This document shows positions 1 through 11,313 of a DNA stretch of 57,363 nt, one piece after another (position 1 is the stretch's first letter; each line of letters opens with the position of its first letter). Made by a program: the position numbers and the translations under genes. The stretch comes from Rhodocollybia butyracea. Its lineage: Eukaryota; Basidiomycota; Agaricomycetes; Agaricales; Omphalotaceae. Below the pieces are notes generated by a model. That model was not told where the DNA came from, searched no databases, and saw only the letters and a list, made by a program, of their open reading frames with translations. The stretch is from assembly GCA_015501585.1 (NCBI GenBank), contig JADNRY010000387.1, positions 1 through 57,363 of the forward strand, written 5' to 3'.

Positions 1-800
1 ATGATCACTCGCCGCCCGGTTTCCCTTGGGTGAGTTTCATTCTATTCCTCGGATAGTTCTGTCCATCCTGAGTGTGATTAACATTCTCTCGAGAAGGCCT
101 GTTGTCTAGCTTTCCAACGACACCACTTGATAGTCTCGAGCAACTGCACTGAGTATGTATAAGTGATTCCCGATAGTTGGCTTTAACGGATAAGACCTTC
201 CGTGTATGATTTCTAAGATCAAATGTTTCGATTTGCCAAGGCTATCCCGGTACGTAGCTTTCCGCAGGACCGCTAAGCATGTTTCTACCGTCCTCATGGT
301 TACAACCAGTGATGTGAATAGACCTCTACGGTTCCCTCGGGATTGTTCTGGTCCATTTGTTATGGACTGTAAAGTCCACATCTTAACATAGCTCGTTGGG
401 GGTCTTAGTGTGAGGGATGCCTTCCCTCGAGTAACGCGTTGGCTTAGTACTTATCCCGCTTCGAGATGTCCTGTAGATTAGTGAGTATACACTCTTGGGT
501 ATAACTAGATTGACGATCTAGCATTACATCTCTGGGCAGCCCAGGTATCCTCGCTAGCTTGGCTCTAGACTATGCTTATGGGTGTACCTTCATGGCTCGC
601 TGAGTATTATTGTTAAGTTCTTTGCCTCAGCAACAGCTATCATGCTTGGGCTCCGTATAACTCTCTTATTGCATTGTATAACACATACAAAGTGTCAAAA
701 TGTACGGTTACACGCCTTAGGCTGATTTTAGGCCTAATGGCGGGTATCCGTTTCCCACGGATCACAGCGGGTCACGGGTATCACTTCAAAAAAATTAAGC
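1..800. other. Unassigned sequence left of the DUF6589 element
   Basis: I see no convincing gene here; the open frames are short and without recognisable motifs. The stretch at about 735-780 (TATCCGTTTCCCACGGATC and a following GGGTCACGGGT) has the word composition of the interior of the hAT MITEs found elsewhere in the window, so it is probably a relic of that family. The rest could be an old LTR, but I cannot find a second copy or clear ends. Confidence 0.3.
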
Positions 801-807
801 TACTTGC

Positions 808-1033
808 TAGGCCTGAGGCAGTCCCCTCTAAGTGGTTGATGGCTTAAGCGAGAAACCTTGTTAGAGGGGCCTGGAAACTGGCTTCGGACTGTGGCACAGA
901 CTTTTTTTTGATCCATATAAGTCTTAACCTCAATATGGGCAAAGCGGATGGGAAAATATAATTGTATTGAAAACCGTTCCGCCAATTCTGTTGACTTTTA
1001 GTTTTCTTCTGTCTTTTCTGTGCTTTCGACACT
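808..1033 (+). repeat. Left terminal inverted repeat (~226 bp)
   Basis: The sequence reappears inverted at 6403-6606 and, beyond the nested MITE, at 7134-7156. Shared words include CTAGGCCTGAGGCAGTCCCC at the outer end and TTAGTTTTCTTCTGTC near the inner end. The inner edge lies only about 65 bp before the DUF6589 start at 1100. A long TIR this close to the start codon probably also carries the promoter, which is inference. Confidence 0.8.
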
Positions 1034-1099
1034 TTCAACGGGTCGTTACAAAAACAACGCATTTATAACAATATCAATCAATTCTTACAACACAACGAA

Positions 1100-4000
1100 A
1101 TGAATTCCCAGCCTTTATTCCAGTTCATCTTGAATTCAGCTCCAGTAGCACCAGATCCCAGTGCATTACAACAGTCAATCTCCCAGCCAATGACCCTTGG
1201 TACAGACCCAGTTTTAGTACCAAAAACAAGAAGACAAAAACAGAAACCTGCAGCATTCAAAGTCACAGATTATCCTATTCAAAGCTTTGCAACTGAAAGC
1301 CAATCAACTGCAGGCTGCTCATCTTTTCTACAGTTGCCGAGTTTGACTCCGATTGTGGGACTAGGACTTGCAGAGCCTTTTCTAGAGAATGTAATTGATA
1401 CCCAGTCGCCACTAGCGAGCAGTCTATTCTCTAGCTTTGATACTCCAGATTCATCTTCATATTTTACCAGCACCAACACTCGCTCATTCCACCAGCTTCC
1501 AGCCACTCCGGCAACTCCACCTCTCTCGTCATCTTGGTCAGAGCCATCAAGCTCTCCCAAAATCATTCCACAGACACCTCAGTCTTATTCTTTCTTCCAA
1601 CTCACCTTCTATATCACGCATCAAAACATCAGTGTCAAAGACTCAGGTTGTATTGGTTGAACCATGCAAGGTTGAATTATCCCTGTTTGAGTTCATCACC
1701 ACACTACTCAATCCTGCAAACAAGCAATTCACATCAAATCAGAATGCATTTTTCCGACATGACTCTAAAACCATCCCCCAACTTCTAACATCTATCTTCG
1801 AGCATCCAGTGGGGAAGGATATCTTTATGAAATGGTTACCACAGGACTTTCTTCGCAATGTGTTCTGTGCACGTATCTCTCAGCAGATGGAAGACGCCAA
1901 GGAGAAATTCTGTATGACAACACAGGACTTTGATCTCAAGTTTGTACAATCCTATGATCTTTGTAGAAATATACATCAATATGCCTAGGAAAACTTGAGT
2001 GATTGGATGTCAGTATTGAAGGCTGCTACTGGATGCTGCGATTCTGAGAAGAAGACAGGGGAAATGGAGTTGGTAAGGTCATATTTGCTGTTCCTGTGTA
2101 GTTGACTAAATGTTTATTTAGGGCCGACTTGTCATGACCTGTCAGGCAATGAACATACGCTCTCTGCAATGTTCTCAGCTGCAGTATCTCTTTGGTTTGT
2201 ACGCGTGGGTCACGGGAACTTCAAAACAGACAATTGAAGTCTTGGATGCAGCTGGTTTATCTGTCTCATATCCAACTATCATCAATACAATTGGAACTAT
2301 GGCCGATGATAGCATTGCTCTTGCTTCCAAGTTGACATACAAGCCTCATATACTTACATATGACAACATGGATATTTCGTCTTCACAGCATGTCAAACAG
2401 AGGCCAGACACTGTAAGCAAGGTACAATCTGGTTGTTTTTGCCTCATCTATGGGTGCCACGGTGTCAAGGACCGCAGGCATATGTTGTTAGCACCCATTC
2501 TCGAGAATCTACGGAAGGTGATACCTTTAAAAGTCCGTGATATCCGTCCAACACGACCTCAATTTCTTGCCTATCATCACCAAACTGTTATCAATATCAT
2601 CCATGTGCTTGGATGCAATTCAAAACAGTTCAAGTTTGTTATTTCCCATCCCGATATCCAGCACCTATCTTGTCGTCCACTTCCTGGTAATCTGAAAACA
2701 ATATTTGCTGCTCTTTGTGCAACAACAATTGAAGAAAAGACTATCAACGGAAACCTTCTGAACCAGGAAAATTTCTATATTGAGCAGATGGGATGTGATC
2801 CATTAGATCCAGACTTATCCTTATATGCCATTCCTTCTCTTAATGACCAATTGACCAACTTGCGCATACGTAGCTGTGTAATTTCTAGGACTGGAGATAT
2901 CAACAGTTGGACACGTCACAAGGTCTTCACACTTGGCATCGCACCATTACATGCTTGTATGAATCTCGCATGGGGATTACAGGCCAAGCACTATGGTTCT
3001 GCTACTACTCCAGGTAGCCTTGTGTATTTCTTCACTCTCATGGAGAAGAAGCGTCTCGCGGGTGAGAAACCTGATTGTCATGCATTAACATCTGCACTCC
3101 TGCAAATTCTCGATGGGATCTTGATTAGTTGCTGGAAGAAGGAATGTGGATATGCCTCTTTAGACGAGTTTGCAGATTCCCACCCTGGACAAGCCGAACT
3201 GAAGACAATCGCAACAACTATCCTCAATAAATACTGTACTGCCTTTCCTGAAACTCATAACGAGGACTCACAGTCCATTCATCCACCTGCAACTACTGAC
3301 AGCATTCCTCCTGTTCCAAGTCCTACACCTGCTTCATCTATGACTCACAATGATATATGCCATTGAAACCTACGTTTATTGACACGAGACTTGCTTGTGC
3401 TAATTGAACTAATGACCACAGTCTCTCAAGGTGACTTTGGCAGGATCAAGGACTTGCTTCCAGACCTTGCCGCAATGTTCCGTAGCATTGGTTCAAACAA
3501 GTACGCAGTTGAATGTATTGGACTGATGTATAACTTGAGATACGTGTGGCCACCAGAATATGCGTACATTCATTTTATATGCTGCTTGTATAGATCCTGA
3601 TTATTTATAGGGACATCATGCGGGATAATCACCTTGTCAAAGTATCTTCACTAGCCACACATTTTATGGGTATCGATATGAGTATTGAGCACAATATTGG
3701 CTATGTAAAGGTACATCACAGCTCTAGGCAGGTAACCAAATCTCACCAATTGTAGGACCTGTATGGTGCAAAGGGCATTTACGGGGTCTGGGATCTACTT
3801 GCAGATGTCTCTGCTGCAATTGTATCAGCTCAAGACTGCAAGAAGAAAGTTCGGAAAATGATGGATACATCTTATCAGAAGAGAGGTCATAGTGATGTCA
3901 ACACCTCGGCTTTGGTATGGGATGTTGCTCGAGCCATTGACAATGAGAAGCTGTTAGATTATGATACCACTCAGAAGACCAACACCACGTGGAAACATAC

Positions 4001-4190
4001 TGTGGTCCCCAATTTGCAGGCCGATGGATATCAGAAACTTAGGGCAACTATTGGAAGTTTCAACAAGCGGATGAAAGCTCAATAGGATCCAGAAATTGAA
4101 ACGGTTAGTGAGGAGCAAGATGATCCAATGCTCCCTACAATGGAATGGGCAGACCCAGAGACAGATAGACTTGTATTAATGCATACATAG
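1100..4190 (+). pseudogene. DUF6589-domain protein, degraded
   Basis: From ATG 1100 the protein has a Ser/Pro/Thr-rich N-terminus (to about 1600), then a conserved body. Features I associate with the fungal DUF6589 family are a YDNMD motif at about 2360 and, in the C-terminal half, RDLL...GDFGRI (about 3383-3445), KYAVE (about 3500) and EHNIGY (about 3685). The family's biochemical function is unknown to me. Introns are visible at 2073-2121, at about 3562-3612 (donor GTACAT) and at about 3710-3755. Damage: the frame must shift near 1590-1605, and in-frame stops occur at 1986-1988 (TAG), 3364-3366 (TGA) and 4083-4085 (TAG). Homologous-looking sequence continues in frame past each stop, to TAG 4188-4190. 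That stop is 3 bp from the stop of the convergent helicase. The family call is from motif memory and should be searched. Confidence 0.65.
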
Positions 4191-4193
4191 AAA

Positions 4194-6377
4194 TTAAGCT
4201 TTACGTTTATGTTTGTTAGTACAAACTTGAACGGGATATGCCATATCAAAGGCATTAATTACTTGATAGATTCCCAATCCCCAAAGAACCGCAAAATCAC
4301 CATTAACTTCTTCATCTAAAGCCGCTACAAGGTCCATGGGAGAGTGAAGGTAAATTGGATGAATCTTGCACAACATAGCAAGATCACAATCCATGATTAT
4401 CATATACTTGGGGACAACACCAGATATTGGGTCACGCTCATGCTCTGCCCTGTGCCAATGTAACAGTCACTCCTTCAGTGGTGTCCTATGGCGAGGTATG
4501 CAGATCTTCACCCCGTCCTCTGTATCTTGTTCTTGGAGATTTGCTACAGGCTTGTCGAGTGCTTTGCGCTTTGTTGGTTTCGGTTCAGCAACAGCAGCAT
4601 AGATAGTACCTGGGAGATGTTCTTGAAGTCGGAATTGATTGTTGATGTGTGCGGAGCCATCGCAACAAAAGTCACAGCAATCAATGCATGAGAGAGAGCT
4701 ATTCGAAAGATAGTTGGCCTTGTATTGTCGGATACATGGTGCAAGTATGGCAGCAATTTTTGAACATGGAACATGCTCACGTTTATTCAAACCAAGCCTT
4801 AGAATAGTGCGAGGATGGTTGGGGTCACTGTGGAAAGGAGTGGTTGTGTCGTTGAATTCTTCAAGTTTGATGTCAAGAACCCAAGGTTCATACAGTGTAA
4901 CGTGGAGGCCTCCACATTGGTCTCAATCTCCCCGGCCCTTGCGCTGGTCACTTTCACTTTCATCAACAACACCTACATTCACAGTTATTCGTACATCGGG
5001 AAAATCAACGCCCTATAGTGTGGCTTAGGACTCGCATTCATATGTAGTATGTAGACAAAAAAAACATACCACTGATTCACCAGATGTAGTGCATAGGATA
5101 CGACAGGGTCCGTCGAGCCATGTAAAATCATCATGCGCTATCTGCAAGTACTGCGGTGACATGGTACTGTAATAATGGTGAACAAATCCAGTTCCACAGA
5201 ACTGAGTGGGGATGTTCTTGTCCAAAAATCGTGAGATGCATAACGAGAGAGTTTTGCTATCAAAGAAGAGCAAAACTCGAGGTTGATCCTGAAGGGAGCC
5301 ACTTGGAGGAAATGGAGCATGAATGAAGCAAAGATCATTCTGTAACATGTCAAAATTTCCGACAACACAGTGACACGCATAGATTATGCTTGGTCTGTTA
5401 GTGCATCATTGAATGAAGGAGTATTCAGATCCGAGTAAGGACAACTCGAGTGTGTGTTTGACATGGGTGGGGCAAGTTGCGGTAAATGCATTCCATATGA
5501 GTGTTTGTGGCAAAGTGATTTTGAGCTCGGAGAATCTACCCCATGATGGTCAAAACACAGATAGTCCAAAGCAATCCCTTCCCATGTAATGTACAAAGTG
5601 TACTTCATTGATATTGATGTGAAGGAGTCGGCGACAGAATGTATGGTCGCAAAGGAGGAGAGTTAATCAAGTAAAGTGACCTTCTGGTGATTTGAAGAGT
5701 TGCTCAGTGGTTACAATGAGATGCTGAGCGGTCCCGATTTGCAAAGAATTAATGGCACCATTATGAATGTTTTTCTGTGCTGAAAAGTTAGTGAGGGGTC
5801 GATACTTGAGCAGTTCATATGTACCTTCCAATACTCTTTATTTTGTGGCATATCCTGATTAACAGCGACGGTATTTATGCCATACTTTGCAAGAAAAGAG
5901 GTTACCTGTAGATGTACAACATGTCAGTAATATATGAGAACTTATCCAGTGTTGGATACACACCTGCATAGCTTGTAGCCTCTTCAGAGGAGATATTGTA
6001 ATGAATACTTGGGTTGAGTCCGACTTCTCAAGCAGCATCAGCAGCGCAATTATGTGCGTCTTCCCGAAACCCGTTCCTGCAACTACCAAGGAATTTCCTA
6101 TCTTTGAAGCTAAAGCCGCTTGCAGCTGGAACTGCTTCGGAATTTCGGCACCATGAGAGGCATAGTACATTAATAGGCATAGCCTCAGTGCAAGGATTTG
6201 GTCGGATGTTGGTTCTGAGCCAGGCAGTGAGAGCAAGAGTATAAAGTTAAACAGAATGCGGAGCCTGGTGGGTTCATCGAGTTGGTTGTATCGGACCAAT
6301 AACATAGTATAATTGTCGTCTCAAACTTCATCCAGGAATTGAGAAAGTGTCAGTGGGTATATTGAAGATTCGGCCAT
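4194..6377 (-). pseudogene. RecQ/DEAD-like SF2 helicase, degraded
   Basis: Read on the minus strand from ATG 6377. Helicase motifs appear in order. Walker A is GTGFGKT at about 6075; a following TISP (motif Ia-like) is at about 5990. A VTTEQL element lies near 5720 and a motif-II equivalent NEVH (usually DEAH) near 5605. Next come motif IV-like VLLFFDSKT near 5265, CTTSG near 5100, motif V GVDFPDVR near 5010 and a motif VI-like QRKGRG near 4945. A Cys-rich stretch (CIDCCDFCC) follows near 4680. The likely role is ATP-dependent 3'-5' DNA unwinding. An intron at about 5895-5965 and another upstream of 5780 can be inferred. An in-frame TGA occurs 18 codons after the start, and further stops and frame changes occur, so this copy is dead. 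Its start lies about 25 bp inside the right TIR, mirroring the DUF6589 gene at the other end. Confidence 0.7.
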
Positions 6378-6402
6378 AGAAAACGCGCCGTAGCTTGTGT
6401 GA

Positions 6403-7156
6403 CGCGTCAAAAGCACAGAAAAGACGGAAGAAAACTAAAAGTCGACAGAATTGGCGGAACGGTTTTCAGTACAATTATATTTTCCCATCCACTTTGCCCA
6501 TATTGGGGTTAAGACTTATATGGATTGAAAAAAGTCTGTGCCATGGTCCGAAGCCAGTTTCCAGGCCCCTCTAACGAGGTTTCTCGCTTAAGCTGTCAAC
6601 CACTTAGGGCCTGTTCGGCAACACAAATCCGGATTTTGTGTGATTTTGCCAGAGGCAAGATTTTGAAGACTTATATAAAATGTTTGGATCAGCTGGCCGG
6701 TTGCCATGACTCTGGAAATGACATAACATGACATAACTCCTGCCCTGACATGTCGGACGTTCCTCTCACTGTCCCGCAAGTTGTCCCGACCGCTCTCAAC
6801 AATGCCACCCAGTGACCAACATGTTCTGGTCATCATCTTTCAAGTTTAATGTAATTGTATATTATTGTTAAAGCAATTTTATTTCTCTATATTGTCTAAG
6901 CAAGTTAAACCTAAAGTAAAAACTACATTTGAGAGCGGCGGGCATGTCTGAGCATCGAGCGGGGTGTTGACCTCAACATGGAAGAAATGTCTGACAGCAC
7001 ACGCATTTACACAGAGCGCTCAACTGGCTGATCTGATCAATACTTACAAATGCTTGATGGCTTTTTTATATGGTGGCAATACCTGGCAAAATCCCAATAA
7101 AATCTGAGATTTGTGTTGCCGAACAGGCCCTTAGAGGGGACTGCCTCAGGCCTAGG
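6403..7156 (-). repeat. Right terminal inverted repeat, split by a MITE
   Basis: This is the inverted counterpart of 808-1033. It runs 6403-6606, is interrupted by the MITE at 6607-7130 with a duplicated TTA, and resumes at 7134-7156 with GAGGGGACTGCCTCAGGCCT. Removing the MITE and one TTA restores continuity with the left TIR. The two TIRs have diverged at scattered positions, in keeping with an old element. Confidence 0.8.
6607..7130. mobile_element. Harbinger/Tourist-type MITE
   Basis: This 524-bp element begins GGGCCTGTTCGGCAACAC and ends with its inverted complement. It is flanked by TTA at 6604-6606 and 7131-7133. A 3-bp TTA duplication with GGGCCTGTT-type ends is characteristic of PIF/Harbinger and Tourist-like MITEs. 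The terminal similarity extends past the perfect 23-bp TIR, through a second block containing GATTTTGCCAG. No coding capacity is visible. It is nested in the right TIR of the DUF6589/helicase element, so it is younger than that element. Confidence 0.85.
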
Positions 7157-7499
7157 TACTTGCAAGAAGCCAAAAGCACCTTGTGGGAGGGCAAGTATAT
7201 TTTTTTTCGCACAAATAAAGGCTGAAATATGCTCTCCTCTATGCAATAGACCTTGTTTGAGCAGCTCATATGTCCACCTAGCATGTAGCAAGTTATAATT
7301 GGCTATATGCACTATAGTACACTATGATGAATATAGTCTTTCTTTAGCTTCTAGACTTGTATCAGTCAAGGACTACTGTTCTCTACCTACATCATGCTCT
7401 ATTCTATGTACTAGGCACCTACTGAGTATCTCATACTCATACCTTGCATGTAGCAACCATTTTATTATTATTGTAAGTACTAAATACTGGCACATACTC

Positions 7500-7689
7500 A
7501 CAAGTATCCTGTGAGTACCTGTGCTGGCTGGGATCCGCAAGTACCCGCAGTTACTTGTGTTAAACTACCTGCGGATCCGGGTATCTGTTTCCCATGGATA
7601 CATACGGGTCACAGGTAGCCCCTTGAGGCCCACAAGTACCCATGCAACAGATCCGGGTACTACTTGACCCGGACTCGTGGACATCTTTA
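7500..7689. repeat. hAT-MITE right-end fragment
   Basis: The fragment ends in GGACTCGTGGACATCTTTA, one base different from the right terminus of the MITEs at 18413-19078 and 35349-36050. It is preceded by the same GGATCC/GGGTAC-rich subterminal sequence. No matching left end (TAGAGATGTCC) is found upstream, so the copy is 5'-truncated. Confidence 0.6.
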
Positions 7690-9184
7690 GTAAAGTGTGA
7701 GAAATCATCAAGATCAGACCAAGGTATAGGCATGAGAATAGTCTGAGGTATGTCCAAAATAGGGACCGAGCCAAGTTGGCCAGTATTGGACAGAATGGCA
7801 AGTATAAGGAACAAAGAAAGACTTAAGGAAAGCTCGAAAAAGTGTTCAATAACTTGTGTAACTTGTATAACTTGATTTTTGGTTGAGGAACAATAGTACA
7901 AAGTACCTAGCTTATATACAAGTGATCTAATTGTTAAATAAAGGACAATAAGACCAGACCAAGGTAGAATCAATACAAATGATCAAACAATAAGCAACAG
8001 AATAGAAAAGACAAAAGAGATGAACTTCAGCATGCTGTGGACCACCGTGGGAAAGTAATAAGGTCTGAGAGAGTCCATTGCTGAGTTAGGCCAAAGCTAT
8101 GGCCGGAAAGGCATTGGAAACATCAGTGCCAAAGTAGGACTGAACTTGTGAAGTCCAAAGATATGTCAGAAGGAAAGAAATGGAGAAAGGAGGATCAGAG
8201 ATGTCGAAGGGCGTGGGAACCATCGGAGCCATGAAGAGACCATGAGAGAAGGTAAGGGAGTTCCGGCGAGTCTCAGAATGAGCCGGAACATCTCAGAATA
8301 ATGACAGAAAGGCATGAATGTAACAGTGTGCTGGAGTATCTACATGTCCATGTATGTGTAGTAAGTACTAGCTAATGATCACTAATAGATATATACACTA
8401 TTACTAAGTCCATGGTTGAACCTCCAGAGTTGCATATGGTGATGTTAAAGCATTACATACAGCAATCTAAAGGCTGACAGTACTGCTAAACTGTTATCCT
8501 CTTGATCTGAGGCTATGAAATCATTTCTGAAAATCTGCTTTCCACATTGCTAGTATTGTAAGGCCAGTGGTTTACTTGTACTACTGGGCCAGAAATTTCC
8601 AAATGGTCTTACCTCTAATACTTAACATCCACAGAATTACATTATCCTGTAAAAAATAAAAACTGATAGCAGTGCTGATCTACATTAGGTTCTCAGTACA
8701 CTTGTATTTCATCAAAAGGAAGAGGTGCACTTGCTTGGGCTACATAAGACATAGCTTGCTGTAGTGGCTCACCACTGTAAGAATTCTGGATTAAGATACT
8801 TGTATTATTGACAGTCATTTCCTGGCTGTTGTTCATAAACTTGTATGTGTTGTTAAATGGCTGAAATTTTGGTGGTCATTGATGCAGGCAAGTTCAAATA
8901 ACAAACAATTCAAAGTATGGGCCACCCATTGAGCACTCTGTGAAACACATCCAGTTGTCCCGTCAACCTGGGCCTTAAATAAAGCAATCTCTGGTGCTGA
9001 TTGACTAACAAAAGTACTGTCTGCATGCTTCAGTCCAGGATGTTCTTTGCCAGAGCATGTACATCTTGAAAGATGCTATCCAGGAAGACCTGAGATACTC
9101 TCATTCTGGTGCAGGCCCTGGTTGTTGATGGCAGCAGGTTGCCCATGGATCATTTGATTTGTGACAGTACCAACATCACATGCT
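7690..9184. other. No recognisable gene
   Basis: AT-rich sequence without convincing exons. Short minus-strand frames at about 8700-9100 could be remnants of the copia relic that follows, but no reverse transcriptase or RNase H motif is legible. Confidence 0.3.
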
Positions 9185-9510
9185 TTTTGGAGATGGACAC
9201 AAGTGTGGATCCAGGTCAGCCCAGACCTGTCGCATGGGTACCTGCAGCAAAAAATCCTGACCTGTGATCGACCTGGACCTGTGGGAAATGGGTACCTGGA
9301 TCCAGCAGATCCTGGTCATGCAGGTCAATCTGCAGGTATTTGTACCTAATATGTACTTTGCAAGGTCTGGAAGTCCCTAAAGGATGACCTGTGACTGACC
9401 CAGACCCTTGGGCATGGGTACCTGGATCCAGCAGATCCGAGTCAGACATGTATTCTCACAGGTCAGATCTGCAGGTCACCTGTAAGGAACTGGACTCATG
9501 TCCATCCTTA
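9185..9510. repeat. Degenerate hAT-MITE-like repeat
   Basis: This is a run of imperfect repeats around GGGTACCTGGATCCAGCAGA (two good copies at about 9292 and 9415), ending GGACTCATGTCCATCCTTA at 9510. The end resembles the MITE terminus GGACTCGTGGACATCTCTA. No left TIR or target duplication could be assigned. Confidence 0.45.
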
Positions 9511-9771
9511 ATGCTTTTTGATTTAATTCAGTAAGATAGATGGATTAAGAGATATTGTTACATCTCACTGTTGTACGAATATGGCCACTACAGATACAAA
9601 ATATCACTTAGACTGCCATCAACAGAAAATTCAACACCCACTCACCATTTCTTCCAAAGTTGTGCCATATCCCACCCCCCAAGGGTGTCTGAACACCTGG
9701 AGGTAGGTGAGTATGGCCTTCAAGAATGTCTTGAGCTCACTGGCTGGGCATTTATTGCTTTGAGTTGGAAA

Positions 9772-10563
9772 TTACTCATTGGGAATTGGTAAGTTGACAT
9801 CCCAATTCTCCCGCTCAATGTGACCAATTCCAGCTGATATCTTGTCACTATAGACATTATGCTCAATGGTAATTGAGTGTGTATCTGGCCAATAAATCCG
9901 GAATCCCTTCTGCTTCTTGCTCATGCCCACCCAATGTCCTTCTCTAACCCACCCACCAAGCTTATCACCTTTCTCAACCTGGACCCACACCTTCTTGCCC
10001 CACTCACGCAGACTGCGCAAGTCAGGCTTCTTCCCAATTGATGCCTACAATGGAATCATTACATCTAGTGCTTTCATTGATGTGCAATTGAGCACCCACA
10101 CCACATACTTGTGAGGACCTGGACTCGTGGACATCTCTACCCCAAAGGATAGTAGAACAGTGGCCAGAATTGTCAATGGAAATACCTACAGTGGCAAGTT
10201 TTTCTTTCTTTGTATTCAGGTCTTCAAGAAATTGATGAACATTACTCTTTGCAGGGCACATAGAGTCCATGAACCCATGTCAAAGGTCAACTTTGGCATA
10301 GCTAGATCTTTCCGTGAACTTGGAAACAATGGCAGCCCATGCTTCAGCAACGGTACTGAAGCATGCAATTTTCAGCGCAATGAAATTGCAGACCTTTGAG
10401 ATCAAGAGGTTACAGGCAGTCATTTCATCCTTTCCTTCCCTTGAACAGTGGCCTTGAAGGAAAATTTCCAGATTGCCCAGTTGGATCCAGAAACACTGAG
10501 CATGAGGATGTTACTCGGAAGAGTATACGTGAGCGTGTTGATTGTAGTAGCGGATGAAGACAT
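9772..10563 (-). pseudogene. Ty1/copia retrotransposon relic (gag + integrase C-end)
   Basis: On the minus strand a gag-like protein starts at ATG 10563. It contains SNWAIWKFSF (about 10475), the NW..W signature of copia/UBN2-type gag, then a region with FTERS, NVHQFLEDL and KLATVGI (about 10325-10180). One in-frame stop interrupts it near 10275. The gag breaks off at 10139, where a hAT-MITE terminus begins. After about 80 bp the frame resumes with KPDLRSLREWG...VWV (10037-9980) and WVGMSKKQKGFRIYWP, the typical C-terminal integrase segment of copia pol. Protease, most of integrase and RT/RNase H are missing, so this is an internally deleted, dead element. No LTRs were identified. Confidence 0.6.
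10110..10139. repeat. hAT-MITE terminus inside the copia relic
   Basis: GGACTCGTGGACATCTCTA at 10121-10139 is identical to the right terminus of the complete MITEs at 18413-19078 and 35349-36050. It sits exactly where the copia gag reading frame stops, so a MITE insertion followed by deletion probably produced the gag/integrase junction. Confidence 0.6.
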
Positions 10564-10569
10564 AATTTT

Positions 10570-11225
10570 TGAGCAATTCAGGGGGCCAATAACCTGTAAG
10601 AGGTAATGAAGTACAAGTAAGCTTAAGCTCAGAGATAAGGAAACACTCTTTAGTGAATTGATATACCTCACAAAGTACAAGTAAGCTTAAGCTATGGACA
10701 TCATTAGTATAAGAAAGTATAAGTAAAATAAGTAAACTCACCTCAGAGATAAGGAAACACTCTGAGGGAGTGGCTACAAAATAACAAAGTATATAAGTAA
10801 ATGAATATGCCTCCGCACGCTGTGCAGATATACAATCAGCCTGTAAAGTAGAACAGAAATCTTTGGATAAATAGTATACCGACGGATGAGGCGCTTTGCC
10901 CGATGATACGCCGTATGCTCCAACATGCTTTACTCTATTTGATATTTATTAATTATTTATATTGCCTACTGTACTTTCAATGAAGGGATTGTTTCCGCCC
11001 CCATTTGCGTGCTGCCTTGAATCCTTCTGATAAGGTTATCACCTCTTATTGCATCAGAGTCTATTTCTCACATAGTAAGACAAAGATCTTAGATAGTGCA
11101 GTTATGTAGTTTGCATACCAGCAGTTACAACAGAGAATCATTCCATAAATAGAATCAAGTGAGGAGCTTGGTAGTACATATAGTAAAATGAAATCAGTAA
11201 TACCTATTGTCCAACAGCTAAGCAA
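10570..11225. other. Non-coding, with a local duplication
   Basis: Two direct repeats are visible: TACAAGTAAGCTTAAGCT at about 10613 and 10677, and CAGAGATAAGGAAACACTCT at about 10630 and 10744. They mark a small tandem duplication. No gene is evident. The 3' flank of the DUF6534 gene begins near 11225, where similarity to the paralogue's 3' region starts. Confidence 0.4.
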
Positions 11226-11313
11226 CAAAAAATAGAAAATAGATATATTCCACCACAAGACAAGCTCTAATTAGAACTCAAAAGAGAGGAGGACAGAACT
11301 CCTGTCAAAGTCT

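Larger units (their letters stand above)
808..7156. mobile_element. TIR-bounded element with DUF6589 gene and RecQ-like helicase
   Basis: A unit of about 6.3 kb (5.8 kb without a nested MITE) is bounded by long inverted repeats: 808-1033 on the left, and 6403-6606 plus 7134-7156 on the right. It holds two convergent genes, a DUF6589-like protein on the plus strand and a DEAD/RecQ-like helicase on the minus strand. Both are decayed by in-frame stops and frameshifts. The 7-mer TACTTGC occurs at 801-807 just outside the left end and at 7157-7163 just outside the right end, so it may be a target-site duplication; the same word is common in nearby MITEs, so this is tentative. The arrangement (long TIRs, replication-type helicase plus a protein of unknown function) is unlike the usual DNA transposon superfamilies and is not a Helitron, which lacks TIRs. 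Mobility is inferred from structure only. Confidence 0.65.

Noticed and set aside
1..700. A solo LTR
   Set aside because: Style and composition are compatible, but no TG..CA ends, target duplication or second copy could be established.
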